A stretch of 64,000 bases of DNA from Gymnogyps californianus. Its lineage: Eukaryota; Chordata; Aves; Accipitriformes; Cathartidae. The DNA is taken from positions 69,003,520 through 69,067,519 of the forward strand of contig NC_059471.1 in assembly GCF_018139145.2 (NCBI RefSeq), in the 5' to 3' direction. This document shows, in pieces, positions 42,902 through 54,400 of the stretch (positions are counted from its first letter, which is position 1; each line of letters opens with the position of its first letter). The position numbers were made by a program, and so were the translations under genes. The notes under the pieces are model-generated. The model had not been told where the DNA came from. It was given only the letters and a program-made list of their open reading frames with translations, and did not search any database.

Positions 42902-45381
42902 GATGCGTGTGTATGGCGAGGGAGCAGTGCAGTGGTGTGGCGACTCCCTGTGACGAGATGTGGAGCCCATCAATGCTGTTTCAGGCACAGCTAATTGTGA
43001 GGGTTGGACAAGACTCTATGGCTGGCTCTACCACTCACTGTAAAACGCAGAAGCAGCACCAGCACGGGCTGGTCCTTCAGCGGTTCCCCAGCCCCAGTCT
43101 GAATTGTCACTTCAGGTGACCGACCCTGATTGCCCCACGCATCTATCCCCTTGTGAAAAAGTACTTGGAGCTGCACCCAAAGCTTTTCCCCTGCCTCCCT
43201 CCGCCCCCCCAGCACCCTCAAGCTAACGCTCAGGCCTCTCTGCTCATCCCAGTTGAAGCGGCAGCGGCAACAGCTTGAAAAAGCAATATGTGGTCGCTCC
43301 AGCCAAAGTGCCCCTGGCTCTTTGCAGGAGCCACGGCTTCGGGGGGGCACAGCGGGACGGAGCAGCACCTTCCAGACCCCTGTGATGGAAGCACGCCCAT
43401 AGGAGGCTGGTGTCCCAGCTCAACTCCCATGCAACTGGGAACCAAAATTAGTTTGTCCTTTCTGTCACTGCTTTTGAGTGGTTTTTCCCTATAGCCCCAC
43501 GTTTCAAGTGTCAGCAGACTTAACACCGTGTGTTGGAGCAAACGCCCCTTCTTCTGAATCAAGGCACTCTTTCATCAGCTTAACGTTGACAGCCTCTTTA
43601 CTAAAACCACCTGAGGTTTTTGGATAGCTAGTTGCAGAATATAGCTAGAAGGGACAGCAGTGAAGAGCACACATGTAAGGCTACATGAAACAACCATGTA
43701 GATAATTTATAAAACCAGGGCGATAACTCATGAATATTTATGGTCTACTGCTATATCGGTAATGGCAAAGGGTGTTTTGTTCAGCTGGTCAGTTTATAAC
43801 AAGCCTTGCATGGGAGCTGGGGCTCTGCAGAACTTCAGGTACTTGGTGCCTCTGGACCAAGGCAATACAAAGCACAAAACCTCCTCCGGATACCAAATAT
43901 ATCACGATGACTCAAGAAACTGCTGAGATAAAATGCTATCATCTGGTGAAACCCAGAGAATGGATCGACTCGAGTACAAGGTTATTGTAGAAAATAATTG
44001 CTCTAGTGGTGGAAGAAGTGATTGACAGAAGAATATAATGCTCAGGGTTAAACTGAGTGCAGTATCTTCCCAGAAGAGGTCACTTTCTCAGTTCAAGGGA
44101 CAGAAGTTTTTGACATAAAGTAAAAAAGTTGTGTAAAAATATAACACCAATTCTTTTCAAAACAGTGGTGAAAGGTGACTGTTATTTTCCCAGTAGCAAT
44201 CTTTATTTCTGTTCCAGGTTGTTTTAAAGACTAAGGCAGTGTTGCCCTGGTGTTGTAGTAAGAAGACACATTTTTTTTTCTGCTGAGCTTGTGACTACTG
44301 CATCACTACTAGAAGTATTTACCTTCAAATGAGTATCTGTGTTTATTGACATGCCTGCGGTACCCCTTTCTGCTATTTGCCATGTAAAAACACAGCTGCT
44401 GTGTGTGCAACTGGTACTGCGGTGTTTTCCTGTGTTCTCTCCATCAGCAGTGACATCACCCTCTTTAAAACATCCCTTTCTTCAGCACGGAGGAGTTTAA
44501 GGCTTGTCTTAGGGCTTGGTTTGCCTCTGCTGGCACGCCAGTGCTGGGAGCTCTCTGCCAGCACGGCTGCGCAGCATCCCCAAAGGCTCTAAGTAAGCAA
44601 GTCTGCACTAGTGATGTCATTTGGTTAAATGTCTTTCATCACCACTGGTGACAATGGTAGACTCTCAGTGTCAAAACTTTGTTGAAAGATGTTAATTAAT
44701 GTTGTCAGCAGGACTGTTCCCCAGACAGCTCCGGGATGAGGAGCGGTGAGCCCCTTTCACGCACGGTGTAAAACTCCATCAAGGCCCTTCGCGTACTGGG
44801 GACCGCCAATGGGAGGGATGCCTGCGGCAGGATGGCAAAGGGGCTGGCGGGTTTCGCCGTTTCGCCAGCATGGGGCTGGGCTGTGGTCTTGCAAGCCTGC
44901 GCGTTGAGGCAGAAAATTGGGAGCAATCCAACAGAAAGCCGCTCTGAGCCCGACCTTGAGAAACAACGGGCAGGAGCCAGGCAAGGAGCTCGCTGGAGCC
45001 GGAGAAATCCCGATCGCTGAGCCTGCTGCCGGCCAGCGTTGTCTTCGGAGCCTGCAGGACTTTGTGTATATGTTTTTGGGGGTAAGCAGATAAGATTCTA
45101 GCTGATTTTTTTAAACACTTCTGCAACTCGCTGCAGGTTTGGCGACTGCTCGGGCGACCCCGCTTCCCCTGTATGATCTCCAAGTTTATGCGTAGTGGTT
45201 TTAAGCCCAGTGGCTTCTAAAACTACCTAAAGTGGTGTGGGCATGTGTGGCTGTTTAACTGATCTGAACTAAACCAGGGAAAAATCTCGGCCCCAAAGCA
45301 TCACTGAATTTTTAAGTGTCTGAATTCCTTTATTATTATTGTACATTTTGCCTAAAATTAAGTACAGAGAGATTCCTGAAT

Positions 45382-45401
45382 AGCAGAGAGACATCTCTGC
45401 T
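45382..45401. repeat. 8-bp perfect hairpin
   Basis: AGCAGAGA at 45382-45389 pairs with TCTCTGCT at 45394-45401 around a 4-nt loop. Function unknown. Confidence 0.7.
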
Positions 45402-46396
45402 TTTGCATCTCATCACAGTAGCTGTTGAGCGAACTGTTTGGTATTCATTAAACTGTAAGAGATAGCATCAGTAATGGCCATTCAAGGATATTCAGAAATT
45501 CAAAGCACAAAAAATCATGTTAAAAAGATTGGTCTTGGTTTCTTTCCTTCTTCCTTTATTAAGCTTCATGTTTTCAAGCATTTCAGCACAATAATGTTTT
45601 TAAATATAGTGTAGATTAAATGCTTATATAATCACAGGACTCCCAAAGCTGGATTTTCAAGGAAAAAACCCACCAAATATAACAAGACTTATGATAAAAT
45701 GCTGAGACCTGGCATCAGCTTATTTAGTAGGCAACTAGATAAGTTGGAAATTGGCCAGGGATTGCATGAGATGACACTTCATCCTTTGCAAAGAAGCACC
45801 ATGAAGATTTTAAGGATCCACTAAAATGACCCATTTGATCAAGAACATGACAGCATTGAACAGTGTTCCCAACACCCGGAAAATGATTATATTCTGTTAA
45901 TGAGGTTTTTACAAAATCTCCCAGCCATATTGGCCTGGTTGCTAGCCTTAGGACAGAGGCACTTGGCACTCCAGATTGTTTTCTGCAGCCTGTTCCAAGA
46001 AAACCACAGGAGTCCTGTTTTCCTTCCAAACAGAAGGAAGAACATGTAAGTCATCAGTCAGTTCTTTCCAAAACATTTTGAGTTTCACGCTATTTCTTCC
46101 ACTGCTGCAGAGTCCTCCTGATAGTGACAGGACCAGCCCCAAGTCCCAGGATAAACGCCTTTGCTTTAGGGAAAGCTTATTTGTTGCTGGCTGTGAGTCT
46201 CATTGGCCTCGACGCATGGTTTGGGACACATTTCATCCATTGTGTCTCAACTGGTTGCACTATTACTTTGGTCCATGTTATTAATAAATATTAGTGTTTA
46301 GATTTGCCACAGAAAATAGCTTAAAATACAGTCTTTCTTTTTTTCCCCCTGTGCTTGGCTACTGCTGATATTTTTTGCAGCTTCTAGCTGATCCTG

Positions 46397-46985
46397 TGTT
46401 CTGGTTTCGGCTGGGATAAAGTTAATTTTCTTCTTAGTAGCTGGTACAGTGCTGTGTTTTGGATTTAGTGTGAGAATGATGTTGATAACACGCTGATGTT
46501 TTAGTTGTTGCTAAGTAGCGCTTATCTTAAGCCAAGGACTTTTCAGTTTCCCATGCTCTGCCAGCAAGCAGGTGTGCAAGAAGCTGGGAAGGAGCAGAGC
46601 CGGGGCAGCTGAGCTGAACTAGCCAAAGGGGTATTCCATACTACGGAACATCATGCCAGTATATAAACTGGGGAGAGTTGGTCAGGAGGGGCGGATCGCT
46701 GCTTGGGCATCAGTCAGCGGGTGGTGAGCAATTGCATTGTGCATCACTTGTCTTTTCTTGGGTGTTATTTTTTTTTTTTTTTTTGTTATATTCCTTTTCA
46801 TTACAATTATTATTATATTATTATTATTCTTAGTTAGTAGTGTATTTTATTTTGCTTTAGTTATTAAACTGTTCTTATCTCAACCCACGAGTTTTACTTT
46901 TTTCCCTCCTCCCCACCCCACTGGGAGGGGGGAGGGGGAAGCGGCTGCGTGGTGCTTAGCTGCTGGCTGGGGTTAAACCACGACA
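46397..46985 (+). mobile_element. Solo LTR of an avian ERVL-like endogenous retrovirus (copy 3)
   Basis: A 589-bp solo LTR in + orientation, starting TGTTCTGGTTTCGGC and ending TTAAACCACGACA. It carries a TATA-like TATATAAA (46660-46667), a T-rich/TATTAT segment and a poly(A) signal ATTAAA (46863-46868). The flanking pentamers TCCTG and GCCTG match at four of five positions, compatible with a decayed target duplication. It is nearly collinear with the reverse complement of copy 1, so both belong to the same, fairly young subfamily. No internal viral coding region is present. Confidence 0.88.
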
Positions 46986-49900
46986 GCCTGTCAGATAAGA
47001 AATGGTGTCTGTTGGTCTGTCCATCCTCCTCCTTTCACTAACTGACAGTACTTTGCTGCCCTCACTACAGAATTAACCTTACTGCTCTCGTGATAAGCAC
47101 AGTGAGAAGCACATTAGTTTGGCAACGTGATCTGATCACGGCTGCTTCCTTTCTGCAGAGGGATACAAAAAATTCTCTCTCTAAGAAATCCTTCTCCTTT
47201 TTCTCTTCCACTGCCTCCAGTATATTTTTAGGATAAATCTGGAAGTATATAGGAAGTCTGCAAGCCAGATCTAACAGGAAGGGAGATGGAGAGGGACTGC
47301 AGTACATTACAACATGTCTTTTTACCACAGCCTGATTTCATTCGAATCATTCTTTTACTGCTGTCTCTCGGGACTCTTCTGTTTGTGCTTCAAAACATTT
47401 TTTCTGAACTCTTATTTCTGAGCTATTTTCTACTTGTTTTCATTCCCTTATTTTATTATTCACATCCAGAATGCATGCACACTCTTTAAAAAAAAAAACC
47501 CAAAAACCCACAAAACCCCCACCCAACAAACAGGCTGCAACTACTCAAAGATTAGTAAATGCAAAGTCTTAAAAATCTTAAATTTAGCAATTTGGTTTTA
47601 GCATCCCTCTTCCTACACATCATTGCAGTCTTAATGGTTTGTACACATTTCTGTTCTTTCCCCAAAACTCCGGCTTACTCATGGGGGGGGGTGTTATTGA
47701 TATAATAAAAAAAAGCTATCTATCTGACCTTGTGCTACATCGTGTCATCAGTGACCACGCACTATTCATGGTGATCAAGCCCTTCCCTGAAGAGTGTCCC
47801 ATACCACTGCCAGCTGCCCTGTCCCGGCTGCCACGGTTTTCCCATCTTCCCAGGCCCCCAACCAAATCCTCATCATGAGAGCGTTATTTCCTCCCTCGTT
47901 CTTCACCAGAAAGCTGGTTTGGGGACACAGCACCATCACGTCATCAACTGCAAGACCAGGGCAAGCTGCGAGAAGAGGAGTTTCTTGCAAGCCCAGCCAC
48001 CTTCAAACACTTGGGCACCTTCATCACGGCTGGAGGAATATGCCTCCCCTCGCACCTGCAGACCTAAACCTCTTTGCAGAACAGCGCACATGAGTCTCTT
48101 CCTTTGTAAAGAGCATCACCAGAGGAGCCAGCCTTTCCAACACACAGTTCAGTACCTTATGATGAATCCAGCACAAACTGGAGGATGGCTGGAAACCAGG
48201 TTGTTCTTCCCGAGGCAGCTGCCTTTTACCTGTAAGAGCTTAAGTCAATGTGGTGGCTTGCTACCACCAAGATGGGGAAGACTTTCTGCCCCCTGCTGCT
48301 TCACCCTCCCCTCTCTTACCAGCACTGCCTGTACTTTTTGGAGCCAATTCAGTTTGCTAAAAAAGCAGACCCAGTTTACTTTTGCTGGGCTAGTTATCTT
48401 CAGGACTAGTGAGTTGTGATGGCTCAGGTAGGTGGTTTGCAAGAGCTGGGGCCAAGTAAGAAGGCGGTGGGAGAGTATGGCCAGAAGTGGGAATGGGGTG
48501 AAACGGGTGAAACAGAACTTCTCCTTTTTGCTGGAGGAGGGTATTATGTCTACCACACCCTGAGGAATAGCTGGGGATCAGGCTCACTCGATGCTCGGTA
48601 AGCGCTGTCGCCGGAGCAGATCACTGCGGAGAGAGGGACGATCTGAATCCACACTGATCCCATCCTGCCTGAGCGCCCTGGTCGGATCACTTCCTCCTCC
48701 TGTCTTGCGTTTGAGGCTTTAGCAATGCCTAAAACTGGTCCCTGCAGGCCAAATCGGTGTCTTCATGACCCCTTAGCAATGACTCAGATGCCTGTTAAAT
48801 TTGGGTGTGCTCCAGAGTGGATTTCTGCCTGTGCAGGGAAGTTTGCTAGCAGAACAAGTTTGCTCGCTGAGGAGCAAAGGGCTTGAGACAGTGATGGGTT
48901 AGCTCTACTCAAGGTTTTCTTCCCTGTGCCTCAGTCCCCTCAGCCCCAGCAGCCTGCAGCGATGCACGACAGCCTGGGTGGCAGGGCAAGCCCTACGCAT
49001 CTCCACTGCAACCTCACCAGCATGGACATAAGCCTCAGAGACCTGCAGGGACACAGCGCACGCCTACTGAGCATATGCTTTAAAACTGTTTTTTTTTAAT
49101 TTGGAATGGGAAAAAGTGGGTGCATTTTCCTGGGGAAGGAAAAGGGGCGCATCCCAGACAGCTGCTGCCACCCCTTGCTCAGTTTGAAGCCCCTGTTTCA
49201 AAGCACGGGAGCTGGAACATCGCCTGAAGCCTGCCAGGAATTTTTAGCATAAACAAAACAACCTGCTTTCTCCTGCCTGCCTTCTGAGGCAGGTAGGAGT
49301 CACATGGGCTGAAATTTTCAGCAGCACCGCCAGCCTGCCTGAGGCAGGCCCCCGGCACACAAAATGTCTGCCCAAACAGTCGAAATACGGCAAAGTCATC
49401 TGCAACGGCGGGCAGGTGATTGCTCTCTCCTCGGGTCGAACACGAGCCATTGGGAGCCTTAACAACAGGCCGCATGTCCCAGCTCAGAGCATGATTCTCA
49501 GGTTATCAGAGCAGAAACCTCACTTGTCTTCCTGACGTTATCACGTGTGACCTCACACCTCTCTTGATCTGCTTTGTGGCCGCTCTCGCTGGCTCTGCTT
49601 TATACCTTGTGCCTTCCAGTTTCACCAATGCCCTGCCTAAGCCCTGCCTGTGAACAAGCCCGTGTTCATCTGATGTTGGATTACCTTTTGGATTTACGGT
49701 TCGGTTTGTTTCCAGGCGAATGCACTTTCTGTAGTCTCTCCGTGCTGCTGCCGAGTAAGAGATCGTGACATCTTTAATCTTGCCGTGTGAAGCCTCACTG
49801 CACCCGGCTGTGCTTGGATGCCAGCAACTTCAAAGGGCATCTGTGCCAACCTGGCAGTACAACGGCCGCGGGGTATGGAAATTTGAGGGGAGATTTTTTT

Positions 49901-51302
49901 GCCTGTTGTGATCATTTAGGTGTCCGTCCTGCAAGTATTCATGCGCACACGTATTTTTAATCATAAGACCCCTAGGGAATCCCATTTATCTCAGAAATAT
50001 TAAATCCCAGTCTGCTGCTGCTATGCCTGGATCTCGCAAAATGCCGTCATACAGAAACGTGGCTCTCCTGGAAAGGCAGGCGTTTCATCCCTGGCTCTTT
50101 GCTCTCCTGGGGTTGTGTTCGGTGGGTGGCGGAGGGGAACGCCACCGGGCTCTGATCCCGAAGCCCGGCATGGGGCCTGACCCAGCTCACAGAAGGGCCC
50201 ATTGGCTCTGTCTGTGCTAATAGGGCTGCACAACTTCTGAACTCAGGCTGGCTCTCCTTCACCCAAGCAGAAGAACCTGCCCGCCTTTGCTGCTGTAGAC
50301 AGGCCTCTGAAGTCCCTCCTAGCTCCTCTAGGCATTGGCATAATTGCTTTTACGCCCTGGAGCTCTTGCCATGGGGAATGGCTGTGGCACAGAGGAGCTA
50401 ATATACACTGCCATCCATCTGCAGCATGTTGTCTCCTCTCCATCAAAAATGTCCTGATGGGCAAGACAGCCCCGTTTTGGGTCAGATCACTCAGTTTTGG
50501 GCCAGACCAGATATACACATTAACCAGAAAGCTAATCTGCTTCAGAAATAGGAATTCTGAGGCTGTAATTCTTCAAAGTGGGGTGAGCAATTTAATCGCT
50601 TGCTTCTACCGAAACCAACGCAAAAGTCTTTCGCCTCCCCCTTTCTCAAGCTCTGCCGTTATAAACCTTTGTGTCCAACTCCTGTTTTTTTAAAGAAGAC
50701 TACAGTGATTTTTGCTTTAAAGAACATTTTCCTGGTTCAACTTCTCTTCACACCCTGCACTGCAGATCTGTAGTATTCTTCCTAAGCAAAGGACGGTGAC
50801 TGCCTTTCTATTAGGTCATGTTACCACCTAATGGCCACAATGGAAAGATGCCTTCACCTGGTAATTATTAGTAACGATGCAGTGGCTGTAAGTCTAATAC
50901 ATATTAGCTGAATATTATTTGGAGCTGGGGAGGAGCTGAGCAGGGTAATTGCACAGCGATGCTCTGGTGACACTGATCTCTTTCTCTCCCATCTGTGTCC
51001 AGGTTAGTGTTTAGCCATACAGGAGAGAGTAAACACACAGGCAAACCTTTGAGGGCTTCTTGTACCTTACAGAAATGGCATGAGCACGGTAATGACTATA
51101 CGATAGATCAGGAGAGGCTGCGCAGTGGTATTAGATATTATTTTCACTCAAGTACTAAAACTGGGTTAGGAACATCTTCTTAAAGATGGTCATTTAAACT
51201 TTTATTTTTCATGTTGATTAATGTAGATGCAGGGACAGCATGCAACATGCAATATAACTTTGCTGTTGGTAATCACTTGTTAATCAATCAGAGACAGTAA
51301 GA
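46986..51302. other. Intergenic region
   Basis: No gene recognised. It includes an A/C-rich stretch near 47488-47523, paired hairpins at 49270-49349, and AT-rich unique segments at about 50800-50950 and 51180-51300 that look like candidate non-coding elements. Confidence 0.6.
49270..49349. repeat. Two neighbouring hairpins sharing a CCTGCC/GGCAGG stem
   Basis: First hairpin: 49270-49281 pairs with 49288-49299 (12 bp with one G-T wobble, 6-nt loop). Second: GCCTGCC at 49333-49339 pairs with GGCAGGC at 49343-49349 across TGA. Both have TGAGGCAGG on the 3' side. Confidence 0.75.
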
Positions 51303-51465
51303 TCATAGAATCATTTAAGTTGGAAAAGACCTTTAAGATCATTGAGTCCAACCGTTAACCTAACACTGCCAAGTCCACCACTAAACCGTGTCCCTAAGCC
51401 CCACATCTACACGTCTTTTAAATACCTCCAGGGATGGTGACTCAGCCGCTTCCCTGGGCAGCAGG
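51303..51465 (-). mobile_element. CR1 LINE 3' tail fragment
   Basis: About 160 bp of CR1 3' end in - orientation. The + strand starts atcatagaatcatttaagtt and continues to the region encoding the ORF2 C-terminus, where the - strand still reads AESPSLEVFKRRVD. It is truncated near 51465. It belongs to a different, more AT-rich CR1 subfamily than the element at 24601. Confidence 0.88.
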
Positions 51466-54400
51466 GAGAAGATAGGAGCAGATAGGAGGCTTGCTGCCTT
51501 TTTTTTTCCAATGAAGAGAAAACTGGAGGAGCACAGATCAGTCATACTTTGAAGCATGCAGTACCCGACGTGGGAGCACATTTTTCAGAGACCTAGCCTG
51601 CTCTGCTGCTAAGCAAATTTTAGGCACCTGGACAAGAAGAATCCCGGTCCTGTTGATTCAGATGCAACACTTGTCCTTGGGTTTAGTAAAGTCAACACTT
51701 TACCCTTGATCTTTTCATATGAAATTTTTGTCATGGGGTTTGGTTGGCCATTTCATAAGAAATAGTTTTACACCGGGGGGGAAAAAAAAAAGCCCAATAT
51801 AACCAAATCACTGAATCATTACAAAGCCACTAAATATGCCTATGGAAAAGCTTTTCCATCGTACTAATCTTACATGACTTACTAATTTATTTTGTATTTA
51901 TTTAAAACAAGCCCTACTGAAATGTTTAGAGAGGAAGGAGAGAAATACACAGCAGAAAGAAGAGAGAAATACCTAGCAGAGAGAGGGCTTTTTATCTGAA
52001 AAAAAGGAGCATATGTTGTAAGGTATATATTTTAGTAAAGAAGCCAAACCCTCAAATCTCCACTACTGTCACCAGTCCTATACAGTTCCTATCAAACCTA
52101 CAGTCTCAATATGTGAAACAATCAATCAGTCTCCCCTAGCCATGGAGAGATCCCGCTGCCCAAGGCATAGATTGATTTCCCTGCAAGTGCACAGACAACT
52201 CCAGGCTAGGCTAAAAAAAGAAACAAAGTAAAACAAAGGCTGACAGAATGCCTTCGTTTTGGTTTCATTATGGACAAATTCCACCTCTTCTTATTTCATC
52301 AGAGGTTTCTCTCCCATATTCATCTCTGGTTTCCCCTTAAACATCACGTATTTTCATTTAAAAATAAGCTCTCACACACAGAGAACTAAACGCTTATATG
52401 TAAATAAACAATACAAACCAGGAATATTATTCAAAGATCTAAGCACATTCTCTGCATAGCAATATATTGGAAAATGTATCATCTGCCTCTTCCCTTCCCA
52501 GACTATGTGAGCAGCTTCAGGAATAAATTATCCAAAATGATCTGAGGCCGAGTTTGTGACAAGAACAATTAATTACAGTTATGAAACATGTATATTTTGT
52601 TTACTAATATTTGAATTCCATGCACAGGCGATGCATGTGCAGGTAGCGGAGCAGCCTCCCTTCTGGAGCGCTTATAACCTAATTGGATGTATAATGGGCT
52701 TAGAGTCTAACTTCTGAGGGAAAATATCAGATGGATGTTAACAAGCATGTGGAAGGCATAAGACATTTTTCTTGGACAATGCTGGAACAACTTCAGAAGG
52801 ACTGTCTTGGACTATATGTGGATCTTTCTTAATCAAGGGGAGGGGGTTTTTTCTTGCTAAAAGACAGTCTCTGTCACAAGTACTCTTCTTGATCCTGAAA
52901 CATGAGTTTATACAGGGATGTCAGAGGATCTGAATTATGCAGGTGGTCAGCCCAGAGTGATGTCTTCTAGCCTTAAAATGAATGCATCTCTCTCAGATGT
53001 GAAAGGAAGGAAAAGACAGGTGGTAGTGTAGAGTTTGTACATTTACAAATCACCTATGAAATTGATTGCTCCAAATTTATACAAAAATGTCAGCCAAAGC
53101 CAACTTTCCTTCAACCTAACCATTACCATTTTCCCATCAATTGCAGGGCAGTGGCTTCAGGCAATATCTGAAAAAGGATGACAGCTGATGACAGTGCTAT
53201 GAGGAGCAGAGAGGCTGCAGGCAAGCAGCAGAGCGGGCAAAGGGTGGTAGCGTAACAGATCGGAAAGACCAAGGGGTAAGAGCGGGACCCGATTCTGCAA
53301 GGCCTTGACAAGTTACATTTACTCCCAGAAGTTAAAGACTTGTGCTTGTGCCTCCTGCTGAGGATGAAAGCTGCGTGGCAAGTGGTAAGAATATTCTCTG
53401 CAAGCACAGCCTTCACAAAGCAGAGTAACAAAGAAAGATGTGCATTTTCCCATCGCTACGTTGAGACCCAACCATCAGACTGGCTGACTGCCATAGGGAC
53501 GGACTGACATAAGGGCTTATCCTTCCTATAAATGAAAATCCAGGTTTGATCCACGCTCTGTTAACTGTTCGGTTCCAAAGGCTTCAGCATCTTTTCTCAG
53601 CAACCACACTTGGCAATCAATATTTTCAGAAGCTGTTGACACAGCCTTAAAGGCATCCCATCAGTGTCTATCATCGGGGAGCTTCTCATCTCCCTGTATC
53701 CACATTAGCATTCACAGGGAATGAAGCCGTATTAAAAAAAGACTTTGAGTCTTTTATTATTTGTGTTATTACAGAGTGTCAGTGTGTTGCAACATCCAAA
53801 TGAACATTCAGGAGAGAAGTCCCAGAAAATATCAGACCCCGCAGTTTCTTTCAGACAATCCTTCTGTACATCATTAAGTCTTGCCTATAGTAAGTCAAGC
53901 CAAACACAGCATGCAAACATTTCTGTATTTCAGCCTGTGCTAAATAAATGTTTTTTCCTATTGTTTTTAATGACAGATGTTTCCCTTTGAATCTTCATGC
54001 ACTAGCATAGGTCATTCTGCTGTCACCTTAGAATTCTGCATGTGTACATGAATGCAGGTGAATAAACTGCAATGGTCAGACACACAGACAAGTGAATAGA
54101 CCCCTCCATGCCAAATTTTTTTAAAATACTCTCTGTCCCTCGCTTGTCCCTGCACTTGTTAAGGGACAATGTTCTTCTGCCCTACTATTATATTAAGAAC
54201 TTCCCTAAACCAGCTAGATTCCTAAAAATGCCCAGAGTCAGACTTATTCAGGAGAGCTCTCCTCTCTATTAGGCATTTGTTTGAGGCCAAGAATATAGCT
54301 TGGCCTAAAACAAGACCTTGGTAGGTCCTGGCAAGATCTCAGTTCAAAGAGTTTAGGAGAAGTCCGTGCCTGATTTAACCGTGTGCCTCCAAACAGCAAA

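Larger units (their letters stand above)
41951..46396. other. Intergenic region upstream of ECRG4
   Basis: No gene recognised. It holds a 25-bp tandem duplication at 42059-42108, a TA/CA-rich microsatellite at about 42816-42901 and a short hairpin at 45382-45401. GC-richer patches with chance open frames occur at 42540-43400 and 44700-45180. Confidence 0.65.

Noticed and set aside
43000..43040. Possible CR1-like end (gagggttggacaagac)
   Set aside because: Only a short partial match and no continuing CR1 sequence on either side.
20234..46985. A single full-length provirus bounded by copies 1 and 3
   Set aside because: The LTRs are in opposite orientations, 26 kb apart, and enclose host genes. 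No viral internal coding is seen, so they are independent solo LTRs.
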